From Poriferisodalis sp964484385 (GTDB taxonomy: Bacteria; Actinomycetota; Acidimicrobiia; Acidimicrobiales; Poriferisodalaceae): 55,791 bases of DNA. Shown piece by piece: positions 33,789 through 41,492 of this stretch. Each line of letters starts with the position of its first letter. The stretch's first letter is position 1. Below the pieces are notes generated by a model. It did not search any database, was not told the DNA's origin, and was given only the letters and a program-made list of their open reading frames with translations. Both the position numbers and the translations under genes were made by a program. Where the stretch lies: positions 1 to 55,791 of the forward strand of contig CAZAFV010000014.1 in NCBI GenBank assembly GCA_964484385.1, given 5' to 3'.

Positions 33789-34139
33789 ATGAGCGCAGCC
33801 TTAGAGGTCGGATTCGGTGTCAACGAAACGCACCGGGTCACCGACGAGATGTCCCCGCCGCACCTGCCCAACAAGGTGCTGTCCACCCCTGACATGGTCC
33901 GTCTCATCGAAGGCACCTGCCTGTTCGGCGTCCAGCCGTACCTCGACGAGAACCAGACGACCGTGGGCATCCACATCTGCGTCAGCCACGAGGCCGCCGT
34001 CGCCGCAGGCGAGGACGTAGTGGTGGCGGGCGAGATCACCGAGATCGACCGCCGGCGCCTGGTGTTCGACATCAAGGTCACCCACGGTGACACGCTGATC
34101 TCCCAAGGCACCCACCAGCGGTTCATCGTGGGTGGTTGA
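33789..34139 (+). CDS. Hotdog-fold thioesterase, FlK-like
   Basis: The 116-residue protein fits a single hotdog fold. HLPNKVLSTPDMVRLIEGTC corresponds to the FlK (fluoroacetyl-CoA thioesterase) pattern of a Ser/Thr-Pro-x-Met helix with a Glu. VGIHICVSHEAAVAAGEDV matches the second half, where the His would be catalytic. Members hydrolyse small acyl-CoA thioesters. The true substrate is unknown, and fluoroacetate specificity should not be assumed. It ends 6 bp before the convergent redoxin gene stop codon. Confidence 0.78.
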   Translation: MSAALEVGFGVNETHRVTDEMSPPHLPNKVLSTPDMVRLIEGTCLFGVQPYLDENQTTVGIHICVSHEAAVAAGEDVVVAGEITEIDRRRLVFDIKVTHGDTLISQGTHQRFIVGG

Positions 34140-34145
34140 TGGGGG

Positions 34146-34634
34146 TTAGCCCTGGCGCTGCCTCATCTGCTGCACGAAACGGATGATCCGCATCGTGTCG
34201 AGCGCGGTGAACCGTCCGATCGGCCCCGTCGAATAGCACGCCTGGGCGACCTTGCCGCCCGGGGACAGGATGAACCCGGTGGCGTGCAGGATGCCCCGCC
34301 CCTCCTCGGTGTAGGCGCCGGTCAGCGACGACACCTCGGCCATGTCGGCGCTGTGCAGCATCTTCACCGTGCGCAGCTGCAAGCCGTCGGAGAGGCCCTG
34401 CGTGGTTTCCTTGTCGTCCACGGAGAGGGCCACGACGCTGGCGCCGAGCGTCTTGAGCAGTGAGCCGGCGCCGTCGAAGTCAACCAACTGTTGACGGCAG
34501 TACGGTCACCAGTGGCCCCGGTACACCAGCACCACACCCCAGCCGTCGCCGAAGACGCCGGGGATGGTGACCTGCTGATCCTCGAGGTCGGCCAGAGTGA
34601 GTTCGGGGAATCGATCCCCGCTGTCGAGCTTCAT
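34146..34634 (-). CDS. Peroxiredoxin/thioredoxin-fold redoxin with in-frame UGA at the catalytic Cys (probable selenoprotein)
   Basis: Read through one in-frame TGA (34506-34508), this gives a 162-residue AhpC/TSA-like redoxin. Before the TGA are the start MKLDSGDRFPELTLADLEDQ and VVLVYRGHW; after it comes PYCRQQLVDFDG, then SVVALSVDD and HATGFILSPGGKVAQ. The family's usual active site here is GHWCPYC, so the UGA replaces exactly the N-terminal, attacking cysteine, giving U-P-Y-C at residues 43-46. Both sides are in the same frame and well conserved. AGGAAGG lies 11 bases before ATG 34634. A hairpin fitting a bacterial SECIS follows the UGA. If UGA is not read as Sec, the gene is a pseudogene. 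The substrate (peroxide or protein disulfide) is unknown. Confidence 0.8.
34479..34495 (-). promoter_or_regulatory. Candidate bacterial SECIS hairpin
   Basis: On the minus strand, 10 nt after the UGA, a perfect 6-bp stem GUCAAC/GUUGAC closes a 5-nt loop AGUUG. The loop has G at its second position, followed by U, and begins about 17 nt after the UGA. This fits the described bacterial layout (stem of at least 4 bp, small apical loop with a G in the first two positions, at a fixed distance downstream of the UGA within the coding region). SelB would bind here to insert selenocysteine. Confidence 0.65.
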
Positions 34635-34762
34635 GGCATCACGCACCTTCCTGCGTCGCCAGCGGACGCTACCGCCGAGTGCGTCCTTGAGTCCCACGAC
34701 CACTCGCCGCTGACGGCAATACTGGCAGTCTGCGCTGACCGGCGCGAGAGGGGGCGTGCAGC

Positions 34763-35896
34763 ATGATCGACTGGCTCGGCATCGGCCATCTATTCGAATT
34801 GACCGCCGGTGAGGCGGTGCTGGGATTCCTCACGCCGCTGTTCGTCTGCGCTTTCGCATTCGTGGCGCACATGATCCTGCCCGCCCGGCGCGTCACCGGT
34901 TACACCGCCAACCGCGAGACCGGCGAACCTCGCAGCTACCGGCTCAACGGCATCTTGGTGTTCGCGCTGGCACACATCGTGTGGGCGTTCGAGCTCTTCG
35001 GGCTGCCACGAGACTGGTTCTACCGGTCGACCATGTATGCGATCGCCGGCGGCGTGATCATCGCCGCCATCGCGACGACCTTCATAGTGTTCTCCCAGCC
35101 CGTGGGCGAGCAGAAGAACCCGCTCATTGCGTTCTATCTCGGTCGTGCGCAGGAGCTGCAGTTCTTCAACAACCGCTTCGACCTCAAGATGTACTTCTAC
35201 ATCGTCGGCGGTTCGATGCTCTCGCTCAACGCCTGGTCCGCGCTGGCCTGGCACGCCGACTTCGTCGACGACGTCAACCCCGGCCTGGTCCTCTACGTCA
35301 TCATCAACTCCTTCTACGTCTTCGACTACTTCGTGTGGGAGCGGGTACAGCTCTACACCTACGACCTCATCCACGAGAACGTCGGGTTCAAGCTGGTCTG
35401 GGGCGGGCCCTTCGTGTGGGGCTGGATGTTCGTGCTGCCGCTGTGGGGCCTGGCGAAACACCCCGATCCGGGCTTCTCGGGCGGCTGGATGTACCTCTGG
35501 CTGATCGGCAGCGCAGTGCTGTTCGTGGCGGGCTGGGTGATCTCCCGCGGCTCCAACATGCAGAAGTACACGTTCAAGCGCTGGCCCGAACGCTCCTTCC
35601 TCGGCATCAAGCCGGAGGTCATCGTGGCCGGCGATCGCAAGATCCTCTGCAGCGGGTTCTGGGGGAAGGCCAGGCACTTCGGCTACTTCGGCGAGGCCCT
35701 GTACGGGCTGTCCAACGCCTTGGCGTTCGGGCACTTCACCAACCTGTGGGCCTGGAGCTACGTGATCATGATCGTGACCTTCTTCGTTCCCCGCCAGTTC
35801 GAGGACGACAAGGTCTGCGCCGAGAAGTACGGCCCGGAGAAGTGGGCCGAGTACCAGGCCCGGGTTCCCTACCGGATCCTTCCCGGCGTCTTCTAG
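34763..35896 (+). CDS. ERG4/ERG24-like sterol-reductase-family membrane protein, copy 1
   Basis: The 377-residue polytopic protein begins MIDWLGIGHLFELTAGEAV and has about eight to nine hydrophobic helices. The C-terminal part, NMQKYTFKRWPERSFLGIKP then ILCSGFWGKARHFGYFGE and EKYGPEKWAEYQARVPYRI, matches the NADPH-binding end of ERG4/ERG24 (delta-24/delta-14 sterol reductase) and related DUF1295/ICMT-like proteins. A polyprenyl or sterol-like double-bond reductase role in the membrane is therefore likely; the substrate is unknown. It is followed 39 bp later by a close paralogue and is divergent from the redoxin gene. Confidence 0.75.
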   Translation: MIDWLGIGHLFELTAGEAVLGFLTPLFVCAFAFVAHMILPARRVTGYTANRETGEPRSYRLNGILVFALAHIVWAFELFGLPRDWFYRSTMYAIAGGVIIAAIATTFIVFSQPVGEQKNPLIAFYLGRAQELQFFNNRFDLKMYFYIVGGSMLSLNAWSALAWHADFVDDVNPGLVLYVIINSFYVFDYFVWERVQLYTYDLIHENVGFKLVWGGPFVWGWMFVLPLWGLAKHPDPGFSGGWMYLWLIGSAVLFVAGWVISRGSNMQKYTFKRWPERSFLGIKPEVIVAGDRKILCSGFWGKARHFGYFGEALYGLSNALAFGHFTNLWAWSYVIMIVTFFVPRQFEDDKVCAEKYGPEKWAEYQARVPYRILPGVF

Positions 35897-35935
35897 CGCC
35901 GGCTGGCCGCGGCGGCACCGGAGAGGAGGCCACCC

Positions 35936-37069
35936 ATGTTCGACTGGCTTGGCATCGGTCACCTGACCGAACTGACTGCGGGCGAGGCGGTGCTGGCATT
36001 TCTCACGCCGCTGTTCGTAATGGCCGCGTTCTTCGTGCTGCAGATGGTCATTCCCGGAAAGCGCGTCCCCGGCTACGTCATCGACCCCGCGACCGGCCAG
36101 CCCCGCAGCTACCGCCTCAACGGCCTCGCAGTGTTCGTCGTCGCCCAGGTGCTGTGGTGGTTCGAGCTCACCGGCATGCCGCGCGACTGGTTCTACCGTT
36201 CATCGCTGTACGCCGTGGCGGGCGGCACCGTGCTGGCCGTCATCATGTCGCTGATCGCCGTGTTCAGCCAGCCCGAAGGCGACGTCAAGAACAAATTCCT
36301 GGCGTGCTGGTTCGGCCGCGCCCAGGAGATGCAGTTCTTCAACGACCGCATCGACGCCAAGATGTACTTCTACGTCGTCGGCGGCACGATGCTGTCGCTC
36401 AACGCGTTCTCCGGCGCGGTCTGGCACTACGACAATGTCGACAACCCCAATCCGGGCGCGTACCTCTTCGCAGCGTTCTTCACCCTCTACGTCTTCGACT
36501 ACTTCGTCTTCGAGCGAGTGCAGCTCTACACGTTCGACATCATCTACGAGCGCCTCGGGTTCAAGATGTTCTGGGGCGGCCTGTTCGTCTACGGCTGGAT
36601 GTTCATCATCCCGATGTGGGGCATGGCAGCCCATCCCGATCCGGGCCACACAGGGGGCTGGCGGGCGCTCTGGTTGATCGGCGCACCGGCGCTGTACCTG
36701 GCAGGTTGGTGCATCAGCCGTGGCGCCAACATGCAGAAGTACACGTTCAAGCGCTGGCCCGAGCGGACCTTTCTGGGCATCAAGCCGCAGATCATCGAAG
36801 CCGGCGAGCGCAAGATTCTCTGCAGCGGCTTCTGGGGCGCATCCCGCCATCCCAACTACATGGGCGAAGTGTTCTACGGGCTGGGCCTCGCCGTGGCGTG
36901 GGGCCACTTCGGCAACCTGTGGGCGTGGCTGTATCTGATCTATGTGTTCGCGCTGTTCAGCTACCGGCAAATGGACGACGACAGGCGCTGCGCGCAGAAG
37001 TACGGCCCCACCAAGTGGGCCGAGTACCGCGAGCGGGTCCCGTACCGCATTATTCCCGGCATCTACTGA
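35936..37069 (+). CDS. ERG4/ERG24-like sterol-reductase-family membrane protein, copy 2
   Basis: It has the same length (377 residues) as the preceding gene and is clearly homologous throughout: FDWLGIGHLTELTAGEAVLAFLTPLFV at the start and NMQKYTFKRWPERTFLGIKP, ILCSGFWGASRHPNYMGE and EYRERVPYRIIPGIY at the end. Here the cofactor-binding motif is SRHPNYMGE, closer to the common family form than the ARHFGYFGE of copy 1. GGAGAGGAGG just before ATG 35936 is a strong ribosome binding site. The pair arose by tandem duplication and may act on successive double bonds or form a heteromer (inference). Confidence 0.78.
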   Translation: MFDWLGIGHLTELTAGEAVLAFLTPLFVMAAFFVLQMVIPGKRVPGYVIDPATGQPRSYRLNGLAVFVVAQVLWWFELTGMPRDWFYRSSLYAVAGGTVLAVIMSLIAVFSQPEGDVKNKFLACWFGRAQEMQFFNDRIDAKMYFYVVGGTMLSLNAFSGAVWHYDNVDNPNPGAYLFAAFFTLYVFDYFVFERVQLYTFDIIYERLGFKMFWGGLFVYGWMFIIPMWGMAAHPDPGHTGGWRALWLIGAPALYLAGWCISRGANMQKYTFKRWPERTFLGIKPQIIEAGERKILCSGFWGASRHPNYMGEVFYGLGLAVAWGHFGNLWAWLYLIYVFALFSYRQMDDDRRCAQKYGPTKWAEYRERVPYRIIPGIY

Positions 37070-37225
37070 CCCTGTGCGCTGAGAGCCTGTGGCGTGCGCA
37101 AGGCGGGTTCGCACAAACATGATCGCCACACGCTGACTGAAAATGATGGCCAATGATCTGTGGTGCATGTTCTATGTTCACCAAGCGCCCAGCGCCCACT
37201 CCCATGATCAGCCGCCCGAGACACC

Positions 37226-37732
37226 ATGAGTACCATCACCACCATGACCGATGACGAGACGCCGACGGCTTCGTCGCCCCCGTCAACGCCAGCTTCCGGG
37301 GCCGATGCGACCGACGGCGCTCGGCCCGCAACGCGTATCTCCCGGTCAGCCTCGACACGCGCGCTCAGCATCCCGCTGCCCACTGCCATCGTCGGCGCCC
37401 TCATCGCCGCCATGTTCGGACTGCTGTTCTTCAGCCTGAACGGCCTGCGCGGCGACATCACCGCTCTGCGCAATGACATCGGCACGCTCCGCAGCGACAC
37501 CAACAGCCAGATCACCGAACTCCGCAGCGACGCCGCCGGCCAGATCACCCAATTCCGCAACGAGTTCAACAGCCAGATCACCGAACTCCGATCCGAGATC
37601 AACCTGCTCCGCAGCGACATGGACCAGCGTTTCGCCGAAGTCCATGCGATCCTGCTCGACCACACCGACAGGCTCGCCCGCATCGAAACCCACCTCGACC
37701 TCAGTCGCAACCCCGCCACAGCAAGCCCCTGA
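37226..37732 (+). CDS. Membrane-anchored coiled-coil protein of unknown function
   Basis: The 168-residue protein has a disordered N-terminus of ~48 residues (Ser/Thr/Pro/Ala-rich), one transmembrane helix (about IPLPTAIVGALIAAMFGLLFF), and then a ~95-residue coiled coil. The coiled coil is built from repeats such as LRSDTNSQITELRSDAAGQI and NSQITELRSEINLLRSDMDQ. It ends with LLDHTDRLARIETHLDL. This resembles small membrane proteins with DUF1640-like or laminin-like repeats, but I cannot name a family. The start may be ATG 37226 or ATG 37244. The 156-bp gap upstream holds no clear gene. Confidence 0.6.
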   Translation: MSTITTMTDDETPTASSPPSTPASGADATDGARPATRISRSASTRALSIPLPTAIVGALIAAMFGLLFFSLNGLRGDITALRNDIGTLRSDTNSQITELRSDAAGQITQFRNEFNSQITELRSEINLLRSDMDQRFAEVHAILLDHTDRLARIETHLDLSRNPATASP

Positions 37733-37740
37733 CCGAAGCC

Positions 37741-37784
37741 GCTGCTCCTGCCGCACGGTCAGCAAATGCAGATGCACCGCTACC
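37741..37784 (+). pseudogene. 44-nt fragment duplicated from the AlbA_2-type gene
   Basis: This stretch matches 42302-42345, inside the intact AlbA_2/ATPase gene downstream, at 43 of 44 positions (it encodes LLLPHGQQMQMHRY there). Here it starts 8 bp after the coiled-coil gene stop codon and is not part of a long frame. It is a relic of a partial gene copy or of a recombination event. Confidence 0.75.
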
Positions 37785-37883
37785 GGGTCGGCGAGCCTGC
37801 CGCGCTGATCTGCGGACGGGGGTCAGTCAGCGGGGTTAGTAGTGGGACTGTCCGGTTTTTTGTGTATCCGGCTGTGGTGGTGT

Positions 37884-40800
37884 TCAGTCGTTGTCGGTGA
37901 TGGTGCCCACAGCGACACCGTCGCCAATGGACGCGCCCCGCGCATCGGACAGCACCGCCTCGAACGTCTCGGCGCCCTCAGGCACGCGGTCGTCCCAGAC
38001 CCAGATGTAGGCCTGCCTCTCGGTGACACCCGGGCCGAACACCAGATCGTAGGTGCCCGCTATGTAGTCGCTGCCCGCCGCCGCGGTCACCGGCCGCGTC
38101 GAGAAATGCACACGCACCGTCCCGCCGGCAGGCTCAGACAGCCGCACAGTGAACTCCATCACCGGCAGACTGCCTCCCTCGACCGCTGTCGCGTCGCCCA
38201 CCGACAGCACCGGACCGCCCGACGGCACCACCGGCGTGACGACAGGCGGAGGCGGGTCGTCGTCATCGGACACACCCACCGACGCCGAACCCGCCGTGGC
38301 CGACACCATGTAACCCGAGCCGTCCTCGAGCGTGACGGTGACGCTGCCGTCCGTCTCGTCGACCAGATCGTCGGCGGTGGTCACCGTGTAGGTCGCGGTC
38401 GCGCCGCTCACGGTGACCGTGGCGGCACCGCTGGCGCCGAAACTGCCCGACTCCGACACGCCCACCTTGACGGTGATCGGGCTCGACGGCGCCGGACTCG
38501 CGGTGATCGTGAAACTCGCCGTACCACCCTCAGTAACCCCGCTGCCGCCCGAGATGCTCACCACCGGCACCACCGGCGGCGGCGGGTCGTCGTCATCGGC
38601 TACGTCCACGCTTGCGCTGCCCGCCGTGGCCGACACCGTGTAACCGGAGCCGTCCTGCAGCGTCGCAGTGACTGTGCCGTCGGCCTCGTCGACCTGATCA
38701 TCCGACGTGCTCACCGTGTACGTCGCGGTCGCGCCCGACACGGTCACCGTCGCTGCGCCGCTGGCGCCGAAGCTGCCCGACTCCGACACGCCCACCTTGA
38801 CGGTGACTGGGCTCGGCGGCGCCGGCGTAGCGGTCACCGTGAACGTAGCCGTGCCACCCTCGCTCACCCCGGACCCGCCGGAGATGCTCACCACTGGCGT
38901 CTGAGACTGCTCCGGCTCCGGCGCCGGCGCCTGGGACTGCTGCGGCTGGGGGGCGACCGGGGTCACCGACACATTGTCCAGGAACGTCCCCGCACCGTCA
39001 GAGGTGCCGGTGTCCGAGAACGCCAGCGTGTCGCTGCCCGTGCCCGTCACCTGCGCCGTGTGGGTCTGCCACGTGCTGCCCAGCGTGATGCCAGCCGCGA
39101 TCTCGGTGCCGTTCCACGACGCCGACAGGCCGTTCGTATGGGCAGCGGTGCCGGGTCTGGCCTTGTAGTCGAACGACACCTCATACACGCCGCCTGCCTC
39201 GGTGGCCAGCACCTGAGAGATCGTCACCGAGCCGGTGCCGTCCAGTTCCGCGTGCTGCGCGCCGTGCGACGCGCCGCCCAGGATGCCGCGCATCAACTCC
39301 AGCGGACCGCCCGACACCGACCACCCCAGACCCGCCGTGCCGTCCGCGAACTGATGCCACGTGCCGCCGTGAGCTGTCACCGTCGGCGACTCGAACGAAC
39401 CACCCGCCACAGCCGCCGGCGTCGGCACGCTATCCGCCGCGCCGCCGTTCTCGCCTTGCTGCGGCCCGTCCTCGCCGGACTGATCCCCAGCGACACTGTC
39501 GCCGATGCTGGTGCTGTCGTCGTCGACGATGTTGATCGTCACGGGCCATCGGTTCCCGGTCGGGTCTTGGAAGTAATGCCCTTGATCCGTTCTGATAGGG
39601 GTGAACCTGGTGATGACGCCATGGGTGACCGTCTTGGTGTGATCGAACGTGTCGGAATCCTCACCGGCGCTGAACGTGATCGTGCGCCAAACGTCGCGCC
39701 CGTCCCAACTGATCGATGTGCCGGAAAGCGGGCAGCTATATCTCCCGGTCTCGTCCGCAACCTGATGAAGCTCGGCGCGGCTGGTCGTAGTTATCGTGTC
39801 ACGGCCGCGCAACAGATCTTGGTGGTCGCTGCTGTTCCCGCAGGTGAAGCGATCACGATCCTCAAGGTCGAACGCGCTGGGGACCACGGTCCCGGGCGCG
39901 GGCCCCGTAAACGGCGGCGTGTCCGTGACCAGATTGCTGGTGGTATTGGGCTGCACGTCGATCGACCGGAACTGGTCGAGCACGGTCGGACTCGGCTTGT
40001 ATTGGTATGAGACCGAAGGACCGCCCTCGGTCAGGGTAATCGACGGGGTCGTGGTCTCTTCCCAGTCCGTGGTAGCCGTGTCGCCGTCGAGCGGGCAGTT
40101 TGAGCCTCCGCACACCCGGAACAGCAGCTTGCCGCGGTCGGCACCGTCGCTGGGGTGAACCCAAAAGCCCACGGCCGAATACCCCTGGGGTCTCCGCACG
40201 CCCTTGGGCAGCGCGCCGACATTGAATTTGAATCTCTCCGAGCCTTCCATGATGTCGTCGTCGACGATCGTCAGCGTCGCGGTCCCGCTCGAAGCGCCCT
40301 CGGCAATGGTGATTACGGAAGGCGACAGCGTGTAGTCATCCTCCGACGCCGAACTGTTCTCGAGCCGGATCGGGATGCGAATCGGGGCCCCGTCGGTGTT
40401 CGATGTGACCGATCCGCTTCCGTGCTGCCAATCATCATGGCGCAACGTCACCCTGATCGTCAGCGCCGTCGGCGAGTCATCCGTTTGCGGGTCACCGTCG
40501 TCGACGTCCTCGTGTACTCGCCGGTGACTGTCGAACGGTCCACTGACCGATATGTGCGCCCGGTACCTCTTGCGGTTCAAGATGTCGAACGTGGCAAGAT
40601 TATCGGTGCCCGCCGCTACACCGCCGACCAAGTTGGAGGCGACCAGCGTGCCCAAGCCGATGTCGACCGTCTCGTCGGGTTCCCCACTTTCAAGATCCCA
40701 CAAGGCACAGAACTCGATCCGTCCCATCCAATGCGAGCCGCCACTGAAGATCAACGAGAATTTGCTGTCCGCTCTGTCGGGATTTTTCTCCTCAATATCC

Positions 40801-41099
40801 GTCGACCCGATGCTCCGCAGCGTGTAGTCGTGGGCAGCTTCCCAGCTCTTGTATCCTTCGCCCGCCGAGCCGCCGAGAGCCAACGGCACCTCGAGCCGCT
40901 CGGTCCCCTGCAGCCGTCGCGAGAGAGTCACCCTGATCTCCTTGCAACCCCCCTCGCGCACATCCCCGCCAGCACCCGACAACGTCGCCCTCACCGTCAC
41001 CGGCGGATTCTGCGCCGCCGCCGGTGACGACTGGACCACTGCCGAGGCTGCCAGCAGCAGCACGACAACGGCGCAGCGCACCCGCCTTCCAGTCCTCAT
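37884..41099 (-). CDS. Large secreted protein with Calx-beta-like repeats
   Basis: This is a 1071-residue exported protein. The signal peptide is MRTGRRVRCAVVVLLLAASA, ending in the AAAQ region. Calx-beta-like segments follow (e.g. SASEDDYTLSPSVITIAEG, GTATLTIVDDDIMEGSE). Then comes a DUF642/carbohydrate-binding-like module (~575-715: GGSFESPTV, GLGWSVSGG, YEVSFDYKA, FLDNVSVTPV), two near-identical ~110-residue repeats (735-844 and 845-954), and a final Calx-beta domain (961-1071) with DYIAGTYDLVF and VPEGAETF. Calx-beta domains bind Ca2+ and are common in surface adhesins. No C-terminal anchor is seen, so it is either released or the C-terminus has been lost. The ATG is set by the signal peptide. 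Confidence 0.82.
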   Translation of the reverse strand: MRTGRRVRCAVVVLLLAASAVVQSSPAAAQNPPVTVRATLSGAGGDVREGGCKEIRVTLSRRLQGTERLEVPLALGGSAGEGYKSWEAAHDYTLRSIGSTDIEEKNPDRADSKFSLIFSGGSHWMGRIEFCALWDLESGEPDETVDIGLGTLVASNLVGGVAAGTDNLATFDILNRKRYRAHISVSGPFDSHRRVHEDVDDGDPQTDDSPTALTIRVTLRHDDWQHGSGSVTSNTDGAPIRIPIRLENSSASEDDYTLSPSVITIAEGASSGTATLTIVDDDIMEGSERFKFNVGALPKGVRRPQGYSAVGFWVHPSDGADRGKLLFRVCGGSNCPLDGDTATTDWEETTTPSITLTEGGPSVSYQYKPSPTVLDQFRSIDVQPNTTSNLVTDTPPFTGPAPGTVVPSAFDLEDRDRFTCGNSSDHQDLLRGRDTITTTSRAELHQVADETGRYSCPLSGTSISWDGRDVWRTITFSAGEDSDTFDHTKTVTHGVITRFTPIRTDQGHYFQDPTGNRWPVTINIVDDDSTSIGDSVAGDQSGEDGPQQGENGGAADSVPTPAAVAGGSFESPTVTAHGGTWHQFADGTAGLGWSVSGGPLELMRGILGGASHGAQHAELDGTGSVTISQVLATEAGGVYEVSFDYKARPGTAAHTNGLSASWNGTEIAAGITLGSTWQTHTAQVTGTGSDTLAFSDTGTSDGAGTFLDNVSVTPVAPQPQQSQAPAPEPEQSQTPVVSISGGSGVSEGGTATFTVTATPAPPSPVTVKVGVSESGSFGASGAATVTVSGATATYTVSTSDDQVDEADGTVTATLQDGSGYTVSATAGSASVDVADDDDPPPPVVPVVSISGGSGVTEGGTASFTITASPAPSSPITVKVGVSESGSFGASGAATVTVSGATATYTVTTADDLVDETDGSVTVTLEDGSGYMVSATAGSASVGVSDDDDPPPPVVTPVVPSGGPVLSVGDATAVEGGSLPVMEFTVRLSEPAGGTVRVHFSTRPVTAAAGSDYIAGTYDLVFGPGVTERQAYIWVWDDRVPEGAETFEAVLSDARGASIGDGVAVGTITDND
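38238..38897 (-). repeat. Two tandem 330-bp coding repeats in the Calx-beta protein
   Basis: Units 38568-38897 and 38238-38567 each encode ~110 residues starting PVVSISGGSGV(S/T)EGGTA and ending in a DDDDPPPPVV linker. They share long identical stretches, such as VKVGVSESGSFGASGAATVT. Nucleotide identity is high enough to permit slippage or recombination and copy-number change. Confidence 0.88.
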
Positions 41100-41492
41100 G
41101 CCGAGGCCATTCAACAACGTAAAGGGATGGGGGGGGGGGGGGACTGTCGATGGAAAATCACTCGTCTCTCGCTCCTGTCCTGCTGCCCGAGCCCGCCGAC
41201 TGTGTAGGCGAAGGCAATCGGTCCACAATCTACCGCACGGTCTGCGGCCCGCCGCGCAGATCGCGCACCGCGCGCCGCGAGTTCTCAGCGAGAATTTCTG
41301 CGAGTTTTGTTGTTCATATTCACTGCAGAAAAAATAAAACTCTGGCAAGCGGCCATGCCAATGCTCGGTTTGTCGCGCCCGATCCTGGCGCCTGACCCTG
41401 TCCGCATGTTCAAAGCAGATGCCGCACAAGTGAATTTGTTCGACGCTCCCTAGAATTTTAGTCCAACACGCGTGATCAGTTAGGCTAAAACT
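41100..41492. other. Intergenic region between divergent Calx-beta and AlbA_2 genes
   Basis: These 393 bp contain no gene I can support. The region holds the 14-G run, a locally AT-rich patch (41325-41345, including AAAAAATAAAA) that is unusual for this genome, and a probable promoter for the rightward gene: TAGGCT (41481-41486) with a weak -35 TTAGTC (41458-41463), 6 bases before ATG 41493. The rightward mRNA would thus be nearly leaderless. Confidence 0.5.
41129..41142. repeat. 14-G homopolymer upstream of the Calx-beta gene
   Basis: This uninterrupted run of fourteen G (C on the coding strand) lies 30-43 bp upstream of the ATG at 41099. This is where a 5' leader or promoter spacer would be. 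Confidence 0.9.

Noticed and set aside
34146..34487. Treating the part after the UGA as a separate gene starting at TTG 34487
   Set aside because: It would lack the active-site motif and the first strand of the fold, and it has no ribosome binding site. The frame upstream of the UGA supplies exactly the missing half.
34981..37122. 713-codon plus-strand frame across both sterol-reductase-like genes
   Set aside because: It is in a shifted frame over two paralogous membrane genes. The apparent repeat in its sequence only reflects the gene duplication.
37500..37640. Short periodic repeats (AACAGCCAGATCACCGAACTCCG-like) as a regulatory repeat array
   Set aside because: They lie in frame within the coiled-coil protein and reflect its repeated heptads rather than a DNA-level element.
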